Shown: one piece after another, positions 1 through 6,138 of the stretch
Layout of the letters: each line of letters starts with the position of its first letter
How positions within the stretch are numbered: position 1 is the first letter of the stretch
Origin: Oscillospiraceae bacterium
Lineage (GTDB): Bacteria > Bacillota_A > Clostridia > Oscillospirales > CAG-272
Length of the DNA stretch: 16,858 bases
Reading direction: 5' to 3'
NCBI GenBank assembly: GCA_015064195.1
Contig: SVSO01000042.1
Coordinates: 1 to 16,858 of the forward strand
Translations under genes and position numbers: made by a program
Notes under the pieces: generated by a model
What the model saw: only the letters and a program-made list of their open reading frames with translations
Told to the model about the DNA's origin: nothing
The model's database searches: none

Positions 1-726
1 GAGGATGCGCTTTGCCGCGCCGGGGTCGAAATCCGGCTTCAGCAGACCGTGGAGCACTACCTTGTTTTTCTTGCGGCGGAGCATGAACATGAGGGTAAAG
101 CCCACCGTGCCCATGGCCATCAGTGTGGACAGTGCCGCACCGGTGACGCCCATCTGGAAGACGAAAATGAACAGGAATTTCAGCAGCAGATTGACGCACA
201 TCATGGCGATGGAGGCCATGGAGGGCAGGCGGCTCTCACCCATGGCGCGGAAGGATGCCGTGCCCGCGTAATAGAGGGCGATGAAGGGGTAGGAGAGGGC
301 GGTGACGGTGAAGTAGCTGTTGCTGTAGGCGAGGACGGCGGGATCTGCGTTGCCGAACAGCAGGCGAAGCACCTGCTCGCGGAAGCCTACCATGACGAGC
401 ATAACGGCAAGTCCGAAGGCGATGACGATGCGGATGTTGGTCTTGAGGGCGTTTTCCGCCTGCTTCTGATCCTTCGCGCCGATGTACATGGACAGAAGCA
501 CACTTCCGCCCTGTGCCATGGCGAGGAAAAACTGCTTTGCAAAGTTGTCGATGCGGTTGACGAGTGCCACGCCCGCCACCGCTTCTTCGCCGAGGAAGGA
601 CACCATGAACGTGTCTGCGATGCCGAGTCCCGACATCATGAGCTGTTCAAACAGCACGGGAAGCAGGAAAACGAGAAGTGCTCTGTTGGTAAATCTGGGG
701 TTTTCCGGCAGCTTGAAGAATTTCAC
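1..726 (-). CDS. MATE family efflux transporter (partial, C-terminal part outside window)
   Basis: The minus strand reads without a stop from 726 to the window edge: 242 codons, so the C-terminal half is missing. The protein is a polytopic inner-membrane exporter of the MATE (multidrug and toxic compound extrusion) family, which couples H+ or Na+ entry to drug export. Visible family features are a short cytoplasmic N-terminus (KLPENPRFTNRALLVFLLP), a first helix with the typical LFEQLMMSGLGIADTFMVS-like stretch, a following VAGVALVNRID segment, and repeated hydrophobic helices with Gly/Ala-rich turns such as YYAGTASFRAMGESR. The start is GTG at 724-726, chosen because AGGTCAGGA lies 5 bases upstream and no in-frame ATG is nearby. 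It is divergent from an AraC-type regulator, a possible controller. The substrate cannot be predicted. Confidence 0.88.
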   Translation of the reverse strand, partial: MKFFKLPENPRFTNRALLVFLLPVLFEQLMMSGLGIADTFMVSFLGEEAVAGVALVNRIDNFAKQFFLAMAQGGSVLLSMYIGAKDQKQAENALKTNIRIVIAFGLAVMLVMVGFREQVLRLLFGNADPAVLAYSNSYFTVTALSYPFIALYYAGTASFRAMGESRLPSMASIAMMCVNLLLKFLFIFVFQMGVTGAALSTLMAMGTVGFTLMFMLRRKKNKVVLHGLLKPDFDPGAAKRIL

Positions 727-765
727 AATGATTCCTGACCTTTCGCATAAAACTGTACAAGCAAT

Positions 766-793
766 ATTATAGCAGAAATCCCGCCGGTGTAAA
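766..793 (-). promoter_or_regulatory. SigA-type promoter for the MATE gene
   Basis: On the minus strand TTTACA (793-788) is separated by 16 bp from TATAAT (771-766), and TGC directly precedes the -10, giving an extended -10. It lies 40 bp upstream of the GTG start. Confidence 0.65.
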
Positions 794-802
794 TAGAATA
801 AT

Positions 803-829
803 CGGAACAACATGGACAAAACCGAACAA
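803..829. promoter_or_regulatory. Possible AraC-type operator: two direct repeats
   Basis: CGGAACAA (803-810) and CCGAACAA (822-829) form an imperfect direct repeat with a 19-bp period. They lie between the -35 boxes of the divergent MATE and AraC promoters. AraC-family proteins often bind direct repeats about two helical turns apart, so this is a plausible site for the neighbouring regulator, but the match is short. Confidence 0.3.
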
Positions 830-845
830 AATTTACGATTTGCTG

Positions 846-874
846 TTGATTCGTTGTCGGGAATATGATATAAT
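846..874 (+). promoter_or_regulatory. SigA-type promoter for the AraC-type regulator
   Basis: TTGATT (846-851), 17-bp spacer, TATAAT (869-874), with TGA just before the -10 (extended -10). It lies about 38 bp upstream of the chosen start at 912. Confidence 0.7.
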
Positions 875-911
875 GTAAGCGGAAATCGTTTGGATGGAGG
901 GGTGTGCAGCC

Positions 912-1664
912 ATGTTTGACCGGGTGGAGAATCTCACGATCCTGGCCTCGAATCAGGGGCCGGTGAAGCAGCGGAACGTGATCGCGTGCCGGAAAAATCA
1001 TATTTTAATCTTTCTCACGGGTGGAAGCAACCATTATCGGATCGGCGGTCGGGAGATGATCGGAAAGCGGGGGGATCTGGTTTTCATTCCGCAAGGCGCG
1101 GGTTACGAATACGAAGTCGGCGAGGGCTGTGTGTACACCTACATCACCTTCACTGCCGACATTGACCGGCCGGAAATGCGGATTTTTTCCCTCGCGAACT
1201 ATCTTGACCGGGAGCGATTCGACGCGCGCTTTTCAAACTTATGGAATTTTGGAAACCCGTCCGACAAATATAAATGCTACGCCGCCGTCTACGGTCTGCT
1301 GTCCTATCTGTCGGGCATCGAGCATCTGGCCTACTCGGACAAAAAGAAATTTTCCGTCATTGAGCCGGCGGTGAATTACCTCAAAGCCGCGATTTTCGAC
1401 AGCTCCCTGAATGTGGACACGCTCCACGCCCTCTGCGGCATTTCGGACACCTATTTCCGCAAGATTTTCGCCGCCCGATTCGGCACAAGCCCCATCAAAT
1501 ACATCACCGCCCGCCGGCTTGCCCAGGCGAAAGCCATCCTCGACAGCGGCGACTTTGACACGGTGAGCAACGTGGCGCTGGCGGTGGGATACCGGGACCC
1601 GCTGTATTTCAGCCGCGTGTTCAAGAAGACCTACGGCTATTCGCCCTCGGAGCATGACCGATGA
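912..1664 (+). CDS. AraC family transcriptional regulator (cupin sensor + two HTHs)
   Basis: A 250-aa DNA-binding regulator. Residues about 15-85 look like an AraC-type cupin sensor: beta-rich, with GGREMIGKRGDLVFIPQGAGYEYE, the usual 'display, then helplessly hydrophobic strand' pattern. Residues about 165-247 carry the two AraC helix-turn-helix units: LNVDTLHALCGISDTYFRKIF, then the second HTH around VSNVALAVGYRDPLYFSRVF, ending in the signature KKTYGYSPSEH. The start at 912 is preferred over the in-frame ATG at 894 because GGAGGGG (896-902) is correctly spaced only for 912. Such cupin-AraC proteins usually sense sugars or related small molecules. It is divergent from the MATE exporter, so it may control that gene or itself; this is inference. 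The ligand is unknown. Confidence 0.9.
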   Translation: MFDRVENLTILASNQGPVKQRNVIACRKNHILIFLTGGSNHYRIGGREMIGKRGDLVFIPQGAGYEYEVGEGCVYTYITFTADIDRPEMRIFSLANYLDRERFDARFSNLWNFGNPSDKYKCYAAVYGLLSYLSGIEHLAYSDKKKFSVIEPAVNYLKAAIFDSSLNVDTLHALCGISDTYFRKIFAARFGTSPIKYITARRLAQAKAILDSGDFDTVSNVALAVGYRDPLYFSRVFKKTYGYSPSEHDR

Positions 1665-1691
1665 AAAAACCGCGCATTTGCGCGGTTTTTT
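1664..1691. terminator. Bidirectional intrinsic terminator between AraC regulator and lipid kinase
   Basis: A perfect inverted repeat with CCGCGC...GCGCGG core and ATTT loop is flanked by A6 and T6, so both strands have a U-tract. It overlaps the stop codons of both convergent genes (TGA 1662-1664, TAA 1692-1690). Confidence 0.85.
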
Positions 1692-2700
1692 ACAGTTGAT
1701 TCGGTGGGATCAGCTCACTGCCAACGGGAACTGCGAAGGCGAGCGCCTTGGGAACGGCGGTCAGCGTAAGGGCGGCGGCCATGAAGATCTCGCCGTCGAT
1801 ACACAGGCTGGTGGGCGCATCCGGCTCGAAGGTGACGGAGGAATCCTGCATATAGGCCACGATCTTTTTGCCGAGGCGAGTCTTGAGATGCGTGCCCTTT
1901 TTGTACGCTCCCACAAGGCGCAGGAAGGTGGTGCGGGAGACTTTTTTGATGAGGCTGATGTCGATAAGCCCGTCGGTGATGGACGTGTGGGGCGCGGAAT
2001 GGAAGCCTCCGCCGCACCATCCGCCGTTTGCCGCCGATACCAGCTCGAACTCATGGCGCGTCACACTGCCGTCGGAGCGGCGCACGGTGATGACCCGGCC
2101 GAGATTCTTCTTGAGCGTGACTACGATGCCGGCGATATAGGCGAGGCTTTTCGGCAGCCATTTTTTCTTTTTCAGCTCCGCCGTTTTGACGCAAACGTCG
2201 CAGTCGAAGCCGATGTTGATCATGTTGACGGCGTGGCGGATGTCCAGCCTGCCGTCCTCGCAGGTGATCTCGCACCGATAGCAATCGATCTCCATGGCAT
2301 CCGCCAGCAGCTGCTTTGTGACGTCGCGGAAAAATTCCGGCTGGGAAAAATTGCGCACGAAATCGTTGCCTGTTCCGATGGGAACAAGGCCGATCTCGAC
2401 GCCGGGGAAGGGTCTGCCGCCCTCGGGATTGGCCGCGCCGTCCACCACCTCGGACAGCGTGCCGTCACCGCCGCAGGCATAGAACCGCCACAGCTCGCCG
2501 GACGGCTTTTCGGCGATCTTTCTGCGCACGAAATCGGCGGCATCGCCGACGCCGCTGGTCATGTAAATTTCATAATCCTCTCCCGCGGCGGCGCAGGCAT
2601 CGCGGACAGCTTCGGAGAGCGGCTTCGATTCCACGCCCTTGCCGGAGGCGGGATTGATGATAAAAATATGTTTGATCGGATTCGACTCCCTTCCGTTCAT
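1690..2700 (-). CDS. Diacylglycerol/YegS-type lipid kinase
   Basis: A 336-aa member of the DAGK catalytic-domain family (YegS/BmrU/DgkB type), which phosphorylates a lipid such as diacylglycerol with ATP at the membrane face, recycling lipid from envelope synthesis. Visible motifs are the first strand HIFIINPASGKG (11-22), the nucleotide loop GGDGT (77-81) and GTGNDF (109-114). The C-terminal half has the beta-rich second domain with GGGFHSAP and the closing SLCIDGE segment. Length fits the family (about 300-340). The start is uncertain: ATG at 2700 has only a weak AAAAG upstream, while GGAAGGGAG lies inside the first codons and points at an ATC codon (2676-2674) exactly where homologues usually have Met. 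It is transcribed from its own promoter and ends at a terminator shared with the AraC gene. Confidence 0.9.
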   Translation of the reverse strand: MNGRESNPIKHIFIINPASGKGVESKPLSEAVRDACAAAGEDYEIYMTSGVGDAADFVRRKIAEKPSGELWRFYACGGDGTLSEVVDGAANPEGGRPFPGVEIGLVPIGTGNDFVRNFSQPEFFRDVTKQLLADAMEIDCYRCEITCEDGRLDIRHAVNMINIGFDCDVCVKTAELKKKKWLPKSLAYIAGIVVTLKKNLGRVITVRRSDGSVTRHEFELVSAANGGWCGGGFHSAPHTSITDGLIDISLIKKVSRTTFLRLVGAYKKGTHLKTRLGKKIVAYMQDSSVTFEPDAPTSLCIDGEIFMAAALTLTAVPKALAFAVPVGSELIPPNQL

Positions 2701-2723
2701 ATCTTTTGTAACTCTTATTTAAT

Positions 2724-2752
2724 ATTCTATCACAAATGCGCCGGAAAATCAA
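2724..2752 (-). promoter_or_regulatory. SigA-type promoter for the lipid kinase
   Basis: On the minus strand TTGATT (2752-2747), 17-bp spacer, TAGAAT (2729-2724), with TGA just before the -10. Confidence 0.65.
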
Positions 2753-2802
2753 CATTTCCTGAGAAATTTTTCGACTTTTTTACTGATTTTTCGCATTACC
2801 CA

Positions 2803-2831
2803 TTTACAAAACTAAAATTTTGTGGTATAAT
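2803..2831 (+). promoter_or_regulatory. SigA-type promoter for the ABC permease-ATPase operon
   Basis: TTTACA (2803-2808), 17-bp spacer, TATAAT (2826-2831). The expected transcript start is about 2838, one base before an in-frame ATG at 2839 and ten bases before a terminator-like hairpin. Confidence 0.7.
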
Positions 2832-2847
2832 ATCTGTAATGACCATT

Positions 2848-2871
2848 CCGCGCACGACCTGCGCGGTTTTT
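2848..2871 (+). terminator. Terminator-like hairpin in the permease leader (possible attenuator)
   Basis: CCGCGC (2848-2853) pairs with GCGCGG (2861-2866) around a 7-base loop and is followed by TTTTT (2867-2871). No plus-strand gene ends upstream, so it would act on the permease operon's own transcript. GGAGGG (2875-2880) follows directly. Confidence 0.5.
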
Positions 2872-2904
2872 ATTGGAGGGATTTTTATCACATCGGAAGT
2901 TCTG

Positions 2905-3543
2905 ATGAACACACTGCGGATCCTCATGCAGGGCCTCGGCATCACCATGAAGCTGTTCTTCGTGGTCATCCTCCTGTCCATCCCGCTGGGACTGTTCATC
3001 TCGTTTATGTCGAATACCCGGATAAAGCCGCTTCGCTGGCTCATCCGCGGCTACGTCTTTCTCATGCGCGGCACGCCGCTCATGCTGCAGCTGCTGTTCG
3101 TCTACTTTGGTCTGCCGTACATTCCGGTCATCGGCCCGATGCTCACCTTCGAGCGTTTCACTGCGGCCTGCATTGCCTTCGTGCTCAATTACGCGGCCTA
3201 TTTCTGCGAGATCTTCCGCGGCGGCATCAAATCCGTGGACGCGGGGCAGTATGAGGCGGCGCAGGTGCTGGGACTTTCCCGCTGGCAGACGGTTCTGCGC
3301 GTGGTGATCCCGCAGATGATCAAAGTAACCATCCCGTCCATCTGCAACGAGACGGTGACGCTCGTCAAGGATACCGCCCTCGTCACTTCGCTTGGCCTCA
3401 ACGACCTGATGCACCTGACGAAAAATCAGGTCAGCTCGCTGGCGAATGTTGCCCCCTACGGCGTGGCGGCGGTGATCTATCTTGTCATCATCTTCTGCCT
3501 GTCCCAGCTCTTTACATGGCTGGAAAAGAAAACCAACTACTAA
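2905..3543 (+). CDS. Polar amino acid-type ABC transporter permease
   Basis: A 212-aa inner-membrane permease of the HisM/GlnP type, which forms the channel of an amino acid importer with the ATPase encoded next. Visible features are an N-terminal helix (GITMKLFFVVILLSIPLGLF), the family-typical FLMRGTPLMLQLLFVYFG segment, FVLNYAAYFCEIFRGGIKSV, and the cytoplasmic EAA loop EAAQVLGLSRWQTVLRVVIP, which docks on the ATPase. The start is ambiguous. ATG 2905 gives the length typical of the family but has no correctly spaced ribosome-binding site. GGAGGG (2875-2880) is ideally spaced only for an in-frame ATC at 2887. An in-frame ATG at 2839 coincides with the predicted transcript start and could be used leaderless. 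The stop codon overlaps the next gene's binding site. No binding protein is nearby, so the substrate is not known. Confidence 0.9.
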   Translation: MNTLRILMQGLGITMKLFFVVILLSIPLGLFISFMSNTRIKPLRWLIRGYVFLMRGTPLMLQLLFVYFGLPYIPVIGPMLTFERFTAACIAFVLNYAAYFCEIFRGGIKSVDAGQYEAAQVLGLSRWQTVLRVVIPQMIKVTIPSICNETVTLVKDTALVTSLGLNDLMHLTKNQVSSLANVAPYGVAAVIYLVIIFCLSQLFTWLEKKTNY

Positions 3544-3555
3544 GGGTAAATTATC

Positions 3556-4302
3556 ATGATGATTTCCGTAAATAATATTCAAAAATCCTTCGGTGACAAT
3601 CACGTCCTGCGCGGCGTGACCTTCAGCGTGGAAAAGGGCGAGATCATCTCGGTCATCGGCCCGTCGGGTTCGGGAAAATCCACCATGCTCCGGTCGCTCA
3701 TCGGCCTTGAGCGCATCGATTCCGGCACGATTTCCGTTGGCGGCGAGGCGTTTGTCGAGGACGGCGTGTACAAAAAGGAGCGGGAAATGCGGCGGATCCT
3801 GTCCGGCTCGGGCATGGTGTTCCAGCATTTCAACCTGTTCCCCCATATGTCCGTGCGCGCCAACATGACCTGCGCGCCGGTTGTCAACAAGCTCATGAAC
3901 CGTTCCATCGCCAACGAGCGGTGCTATGAACTGCTGGAAAAGGTAGGATTGGCCGACAAAATCGATGCCATGCCGTCATCGCTTTCCGGCGGTCAGAAGC
4001 AGCGCGTCGCCATCGCGCGGGCGCTGATGACCCATCCGGACGTGCTGCTGTTTGACGAACCCACGTCAGCCCTTGACCCGGAGCTGACCGGCGAGGTGCT
4101 GGCCGTCATGCGTCAGCTGGCGGACGAGCGGATGACCATGCTGGTCGTAACCCACGAAATGTCCTTCGCGCGTGACATTTCCGACCGCGTCATCTTCATG
4201 GACGGCGGTGTGATCGCCATCGATGACCGGCCGGAGAACGTGTTCGGGCGCACGGATAACGAGCGTCTGGCGTCTTTCCTCGGCGCGGTGAAGAAAGGTT
4301 AA
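3556..4302 (+). CDS. Polar amino acid-type ABC transporter ATP-binding protein
   Basis: A 248-aa ATPase of the GlnQ/HisP type that powers the permease encoded 12 bp upstream. All catalytic motifs are present: Walker A GPSGSGKS (35-42), Q-loop Gln90 in [13 protein letters not shown], signature LSGGQKQR (143-150), Walker [13 protein letters not shown] (164-175) and the switch His200 in VVTHEM. The [12 protein letters not shown] wording is typical of the amino acid branch. The start at 3556 is chosen because AAGGG (3542-3546), overlapping the permease stop, is 9 bases upstream; an adjacent ATG at 3559 is less well spaced. The insertion [23 protein letters not shown] is somewhat longer than in textbook GlnQ, but of a kind seen in clostridial members. 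Co-transcription with the permease is nearly certain. Confidence 0.95.
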   Translation: MMISVNNIQKSFGDNHVLRGVTFSVEKGEIISVIGPSGSGKSTMLRSLIGLERIDSGTISVGGEAFVEDGVYKKEREMRRILSGSGMVFQHFNLFPHMSVRANMTCAPVVNKLMNRSIANERCYELLEKVGLADKIDAMPSSLSGGQKQRVAIARALMTHPDVLLFDEPTSALDPELTGEVLAVMRQLADERMTMLVVTHEMSFARDISDRVIFMDGGVIAIDDRPENVFGRTDNERLASFLGAVKKG

Positions 4303-4307
4303 ATGGA

Positions 4308-4348
4308 CAGCAGAGTGCGGCGAATGTCGGCACTCTGCTGAAATTTTT
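4308..4348 (+). terminator. Hairpin with short U-tract after the ABC ATPase
   Basis: An 11-bp perfect stem, CAGCAGAGTGC (4308-4318) with GCACTCTGCTG (4330-4340), has an 11-base loop and is followed by AAATTTTT. The three As before the Ts weaken it, so some read-through into the CapA-like gene is possible; no separate promoter is visible in the 54-bp gap. Confidence 0.55.
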
Positions 4349-4356
4349 GGAGAAAT

Positions 4357-5574
4357 ATGAAAAGATTCCTCAGAATTTACAGTCTGATTTTGTTGCTGTC
4401 GCTGATTTCCTGCGCAGATTCCACAAAAATCCTCCGGCGCACGATCCCGTCGATCCCGGGAGCGTCGGATGAAATGACAGCCGCGCCGGAATCGGCACTT
4501 CCCGAGCCGCCGCCCGATCCCATCGTGGAGACGGCGCGGATCTCCGTGGTGGCGGCGGGCGACAACGTGATCCATCGGGCGATCTGGACGGATGCCATGC
4601 AGCGCGGCGGGGAGGGGAAGTACGATTTTGCGGCCATGTACGCGGACACGGCGGACTACATCGCGGCCTTCGACGTGGCGTTCATCAATCAGGAGACGCT
4701 GATGGCGGAGAGCTTCGAGCTGGCGACCTATCCTCGGTTCAATTCGCCGCAGGATGCCGGACGAACGCTCCGCGACATTGGATTTGACGTGGTAAATATT
4801 GCCAATAATCATATGTGCGACAAGGGCGACGTGGGACTTGCGGAGACGATCGCCTTTTGGGAATCGCCGGAAATGTCAGGCGTGACGCTGATCGGCGGGT
4901 ACACGAAGGAAAATTACGACGACGTGCGGGTGACAGAAGTGGAGGGCGTGAAGATCGCGTGGCTGTCCTACACGGAGCATACCAACGGCGGTCGGTTGAC
5001 GGCGAAAAGCGAGCATCTTGTGCCGCTTTTAGAGGATGAAACCATTCTGCGGCAGTGCGAAATCGCGGAAGTTATGGCAGATATTACCATTGTTTCGGTG
5101 CATTGGGGCGACGAAAATATGCCGGTGAACGACGAGCAGCGGCGGCTGGCGAAGCTGATGGCGGAAGCGGGGGCGGACGTGATTCTGGGGCATCATCCCC
5201 ACGTGCTGCAGCCGGCGGAGTGGCTCGAAACGGACGCGGGGCGGACGCTGTGCATCTATTCCATGGGAAATCTGGTGTCGGTCATGGAAAAATGGCAGAA
5301 TATGGTAGGCGGATTCCTCGAATTTGAGCTGGTTTTGATGAGCGATGGTACGATCACAGTGGAAAATGCTGGATTTGTTCCCACGGTTTTCTATTATGGC
5401 CCGAATTGGCTGAACACGCGGCTGTATTTCATGCGGAATTATCCGGAATCGCGGGCGCAGAAGCATGGCGCGGCGGTGATCAACGGCAGTCCGGCGACGA
5501 TAGGGGAGATGCAGGATCATGCGCGGAAGATCATGGGAGATTTTCTTCGGATGGAGTCGGAAATTATCCGGTAA
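4357..5574 (+). CDS. CapA family lipoprotein (PGA_cap / metallophosphoesterase-like fold)
   Basis: A 405-aa surface lipoprotein. The signal peptide ends in the lipobox LISC with Cys19, so it should be lipid-anchored outside the membrane; a Pro-rich linker (about 46-56) follows. Residues about 61-390 are a CapA domain, related to calcineurin-like metallophosphoesterases. Likely metal or active-site residues are AAGDNVIH (Asp69, His73), NQET (111-114), NNHMCDKG (150-157), VSVHWGDE (His249, Glu253), GHHPHVLQ (278-285) and SMGN (302-305). In Bacillus, CapA takes part in poly-gamma-glutamate capsule synthesis or export, but no capB or capC is nearby, so here it is more likely a stand-alone envelope enzyme of unknown substrate. 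GGAGA (4349-4353) sets the start. Confidence 0.9.
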   Translation: MKRFLRIYSLILLLSLISCADSTKILRRTIPSIPGASDEMTAAPESALPEPPPDPIVETARISVVAAGDNVIHRAIWTDAMQRGGEGKYDFAAMYADTADYIAAFDVAFINQETLMAESFELATYPRFNSPQDAGRTLRDIGFDVVNIANNHMCDKGDVGLAETIAFWESPEMSGVTLIGGYTKENYDDVRVTEVEGVKIAWLSYTEHTNGGRLTAKSEHLVPLLEDETILRQCEIAEVMADITIVSVHWGDENMPVNDEQRRLAKLMAEAGADVILGHHPHVLQPAEWLETDAGRTLCIYSMGNLVSVMEKWQNMVGGFLEFELVLMSDGTITVENAGFVPTVFYYGPNWLNTRLYFMRNYPESRAQKHGAAVINGSPATIGEMQDHARKIMGDFLRMESEIIR

Positions 5575-5612
5575 TTATTGGTAATATTAACAAATGATAT
5601 AAAAATATACTC

Positions 5613-5651
5613 AAAACAGGCATTTTTCGACAAGGAAAGCGCCTGTTTTTT
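5613..5651 (+). terminator. Intrinsic terminator after the CapA-like gene
   Basis: AAAACAGGC (5613-5621) pairs with GCCTGTTTT (5641-5649), followed by further Ts to 5651. The loop is 19 bases and can form a small inner stem. Confidence 0.75.
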
Positions 5652-5676
5652 GTGCACATTTTTGTCGAATTTAGGA

Positions 5677-5705
5677 TTGACATTTTTACCGAAATGTGGT
5701 AAAAT
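5677..5705 (+). promoter_or_regulatory. Promoter of the AbrB-type gene with an embedded palindrome
   Basis: Consensus TTGACA (5677-5682), 17-bp spacer, TAAAAT (5700-5705). An inverted repeat TTTTACC (5684-5690) / GGTAAAA (5698-5704) with 7-bp spacing fills the spacer and covers the -10, so a bound protein would block RNA polymerase. Autorepression by the AbrB-type product is plausible but unproven. Confidence 0.7.
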
Positions 5706-5777
5706 GGATATATCATCCGGAATATGGGAAGGATGGAAAATTTACAAATATTAGATTCGGTCAAAAGGAGAAACAAA

Positions 5778-6026
5778 ATGAAATCTACCGGTATCGTCCG
5801 CCGCATTGATGAGCTGGGCAGAATCGTGCTCCCCATCGAGCTTCGCAACAAAATGGACATTCAGAACAAAGATTCCATCGAGATTTTTGTTGAAGAAGAC
5901 AAAATTATCCTGAAAAAGTACGTTCCGGCGTGCCTTTTCTGCGGAAATGCCGACGACGTAATCATGTACAAATCCAAGCTGGTGTGCAAACACTGCCTGG
6001 AGGAAATGAGCCGTCAGGCAAACTGA
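5778..6026 (+). CDS. abrB: AbrB/SpoVT family transition-state regulator with Cys-pair tail
   Basis: An 82-aa DNA-binding protein. Residues 1-47 match the AbrB swapped-hairpin domain very closely: MKSTGIVRRIDELGRIVLPI, then a second strand set IEIFVEEDKIILKKY. This domain dimerises and binds AT-rich DNA. Residues 52-73 carry two CxxC pairs (Cys52/55 and Cys70/73), a probable small zinc site found in clostridial AbrB proteins. In Firmicutes, AbrB proteins hold back stationary-phase and sporulation genes during growth, which fits the sporulation gene spoIID in this window. The start at 5778 follows AAAGGAGA at 8-base spacing; an in-frame ATG at 5724 lacks a binding site. It is monocistronic, bracketed by its own promoter and a terminator. 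The symbol follows close resemblance to clostridial AbrB; orthology was not tested. Confidence 0.93.
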   Translation: MKSTGIVRRIDELGRIVLPIELRNKMDIQNKDSIEIFVEEDKIILKKYVPACLFCGNADDVIMYKSKLVCKHCLEEMSRQAN

Positions 6027-6036
6027 ATAACGAATA

Positions 6037-6066
6037 CGCCCGATCCGCGAAAGATCGGGCGTTTTT
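6037..6066 (+). terminator. Intrinsic terminator after the AbrB-type gene
   Basis: Perfect 9-bp stem CGCCCGATC (6037-6045) / GATCGGGCG (6053-6061), loop CGCGAAA, then TTTTT. It may also stop minus-strand transcripts from the convergent membrane-protein gene, although the U-tract on that side is poor. Confidence 0.88.
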
Positions 6067-6138
6067 CTTACGATGAATGCTTACAATATTTGGTATAATT
6101 GGTATCGCTGATATTTCACATTCGCTGATCCGATTGTG

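Noticed and set aside
2838..2880. T-box or metabolite riboswitch upstream of the ABC permease
   Set aside because: The leader is only about 40 bases before the binding site, far too short for a T-box or known metabolite riboswitch.
1654..3543. A very long plus-strand open frame that begins over the lipid kinase and runs into the permease
   Set aside because: The first two thirds are antisense to the lipid kinase with its clear GGDGT and GTGNDF motifs; only the permease part is real. The absence of stops is a by-product of GC-rich coding on the other strand.
2812..3846. Long minus-strand open frame opposite the ABC permease and ATPase
   Set aside because: His/Glu/Arg-rich antisense composition without motifs; the plus strand has all ABC transporter motifs.
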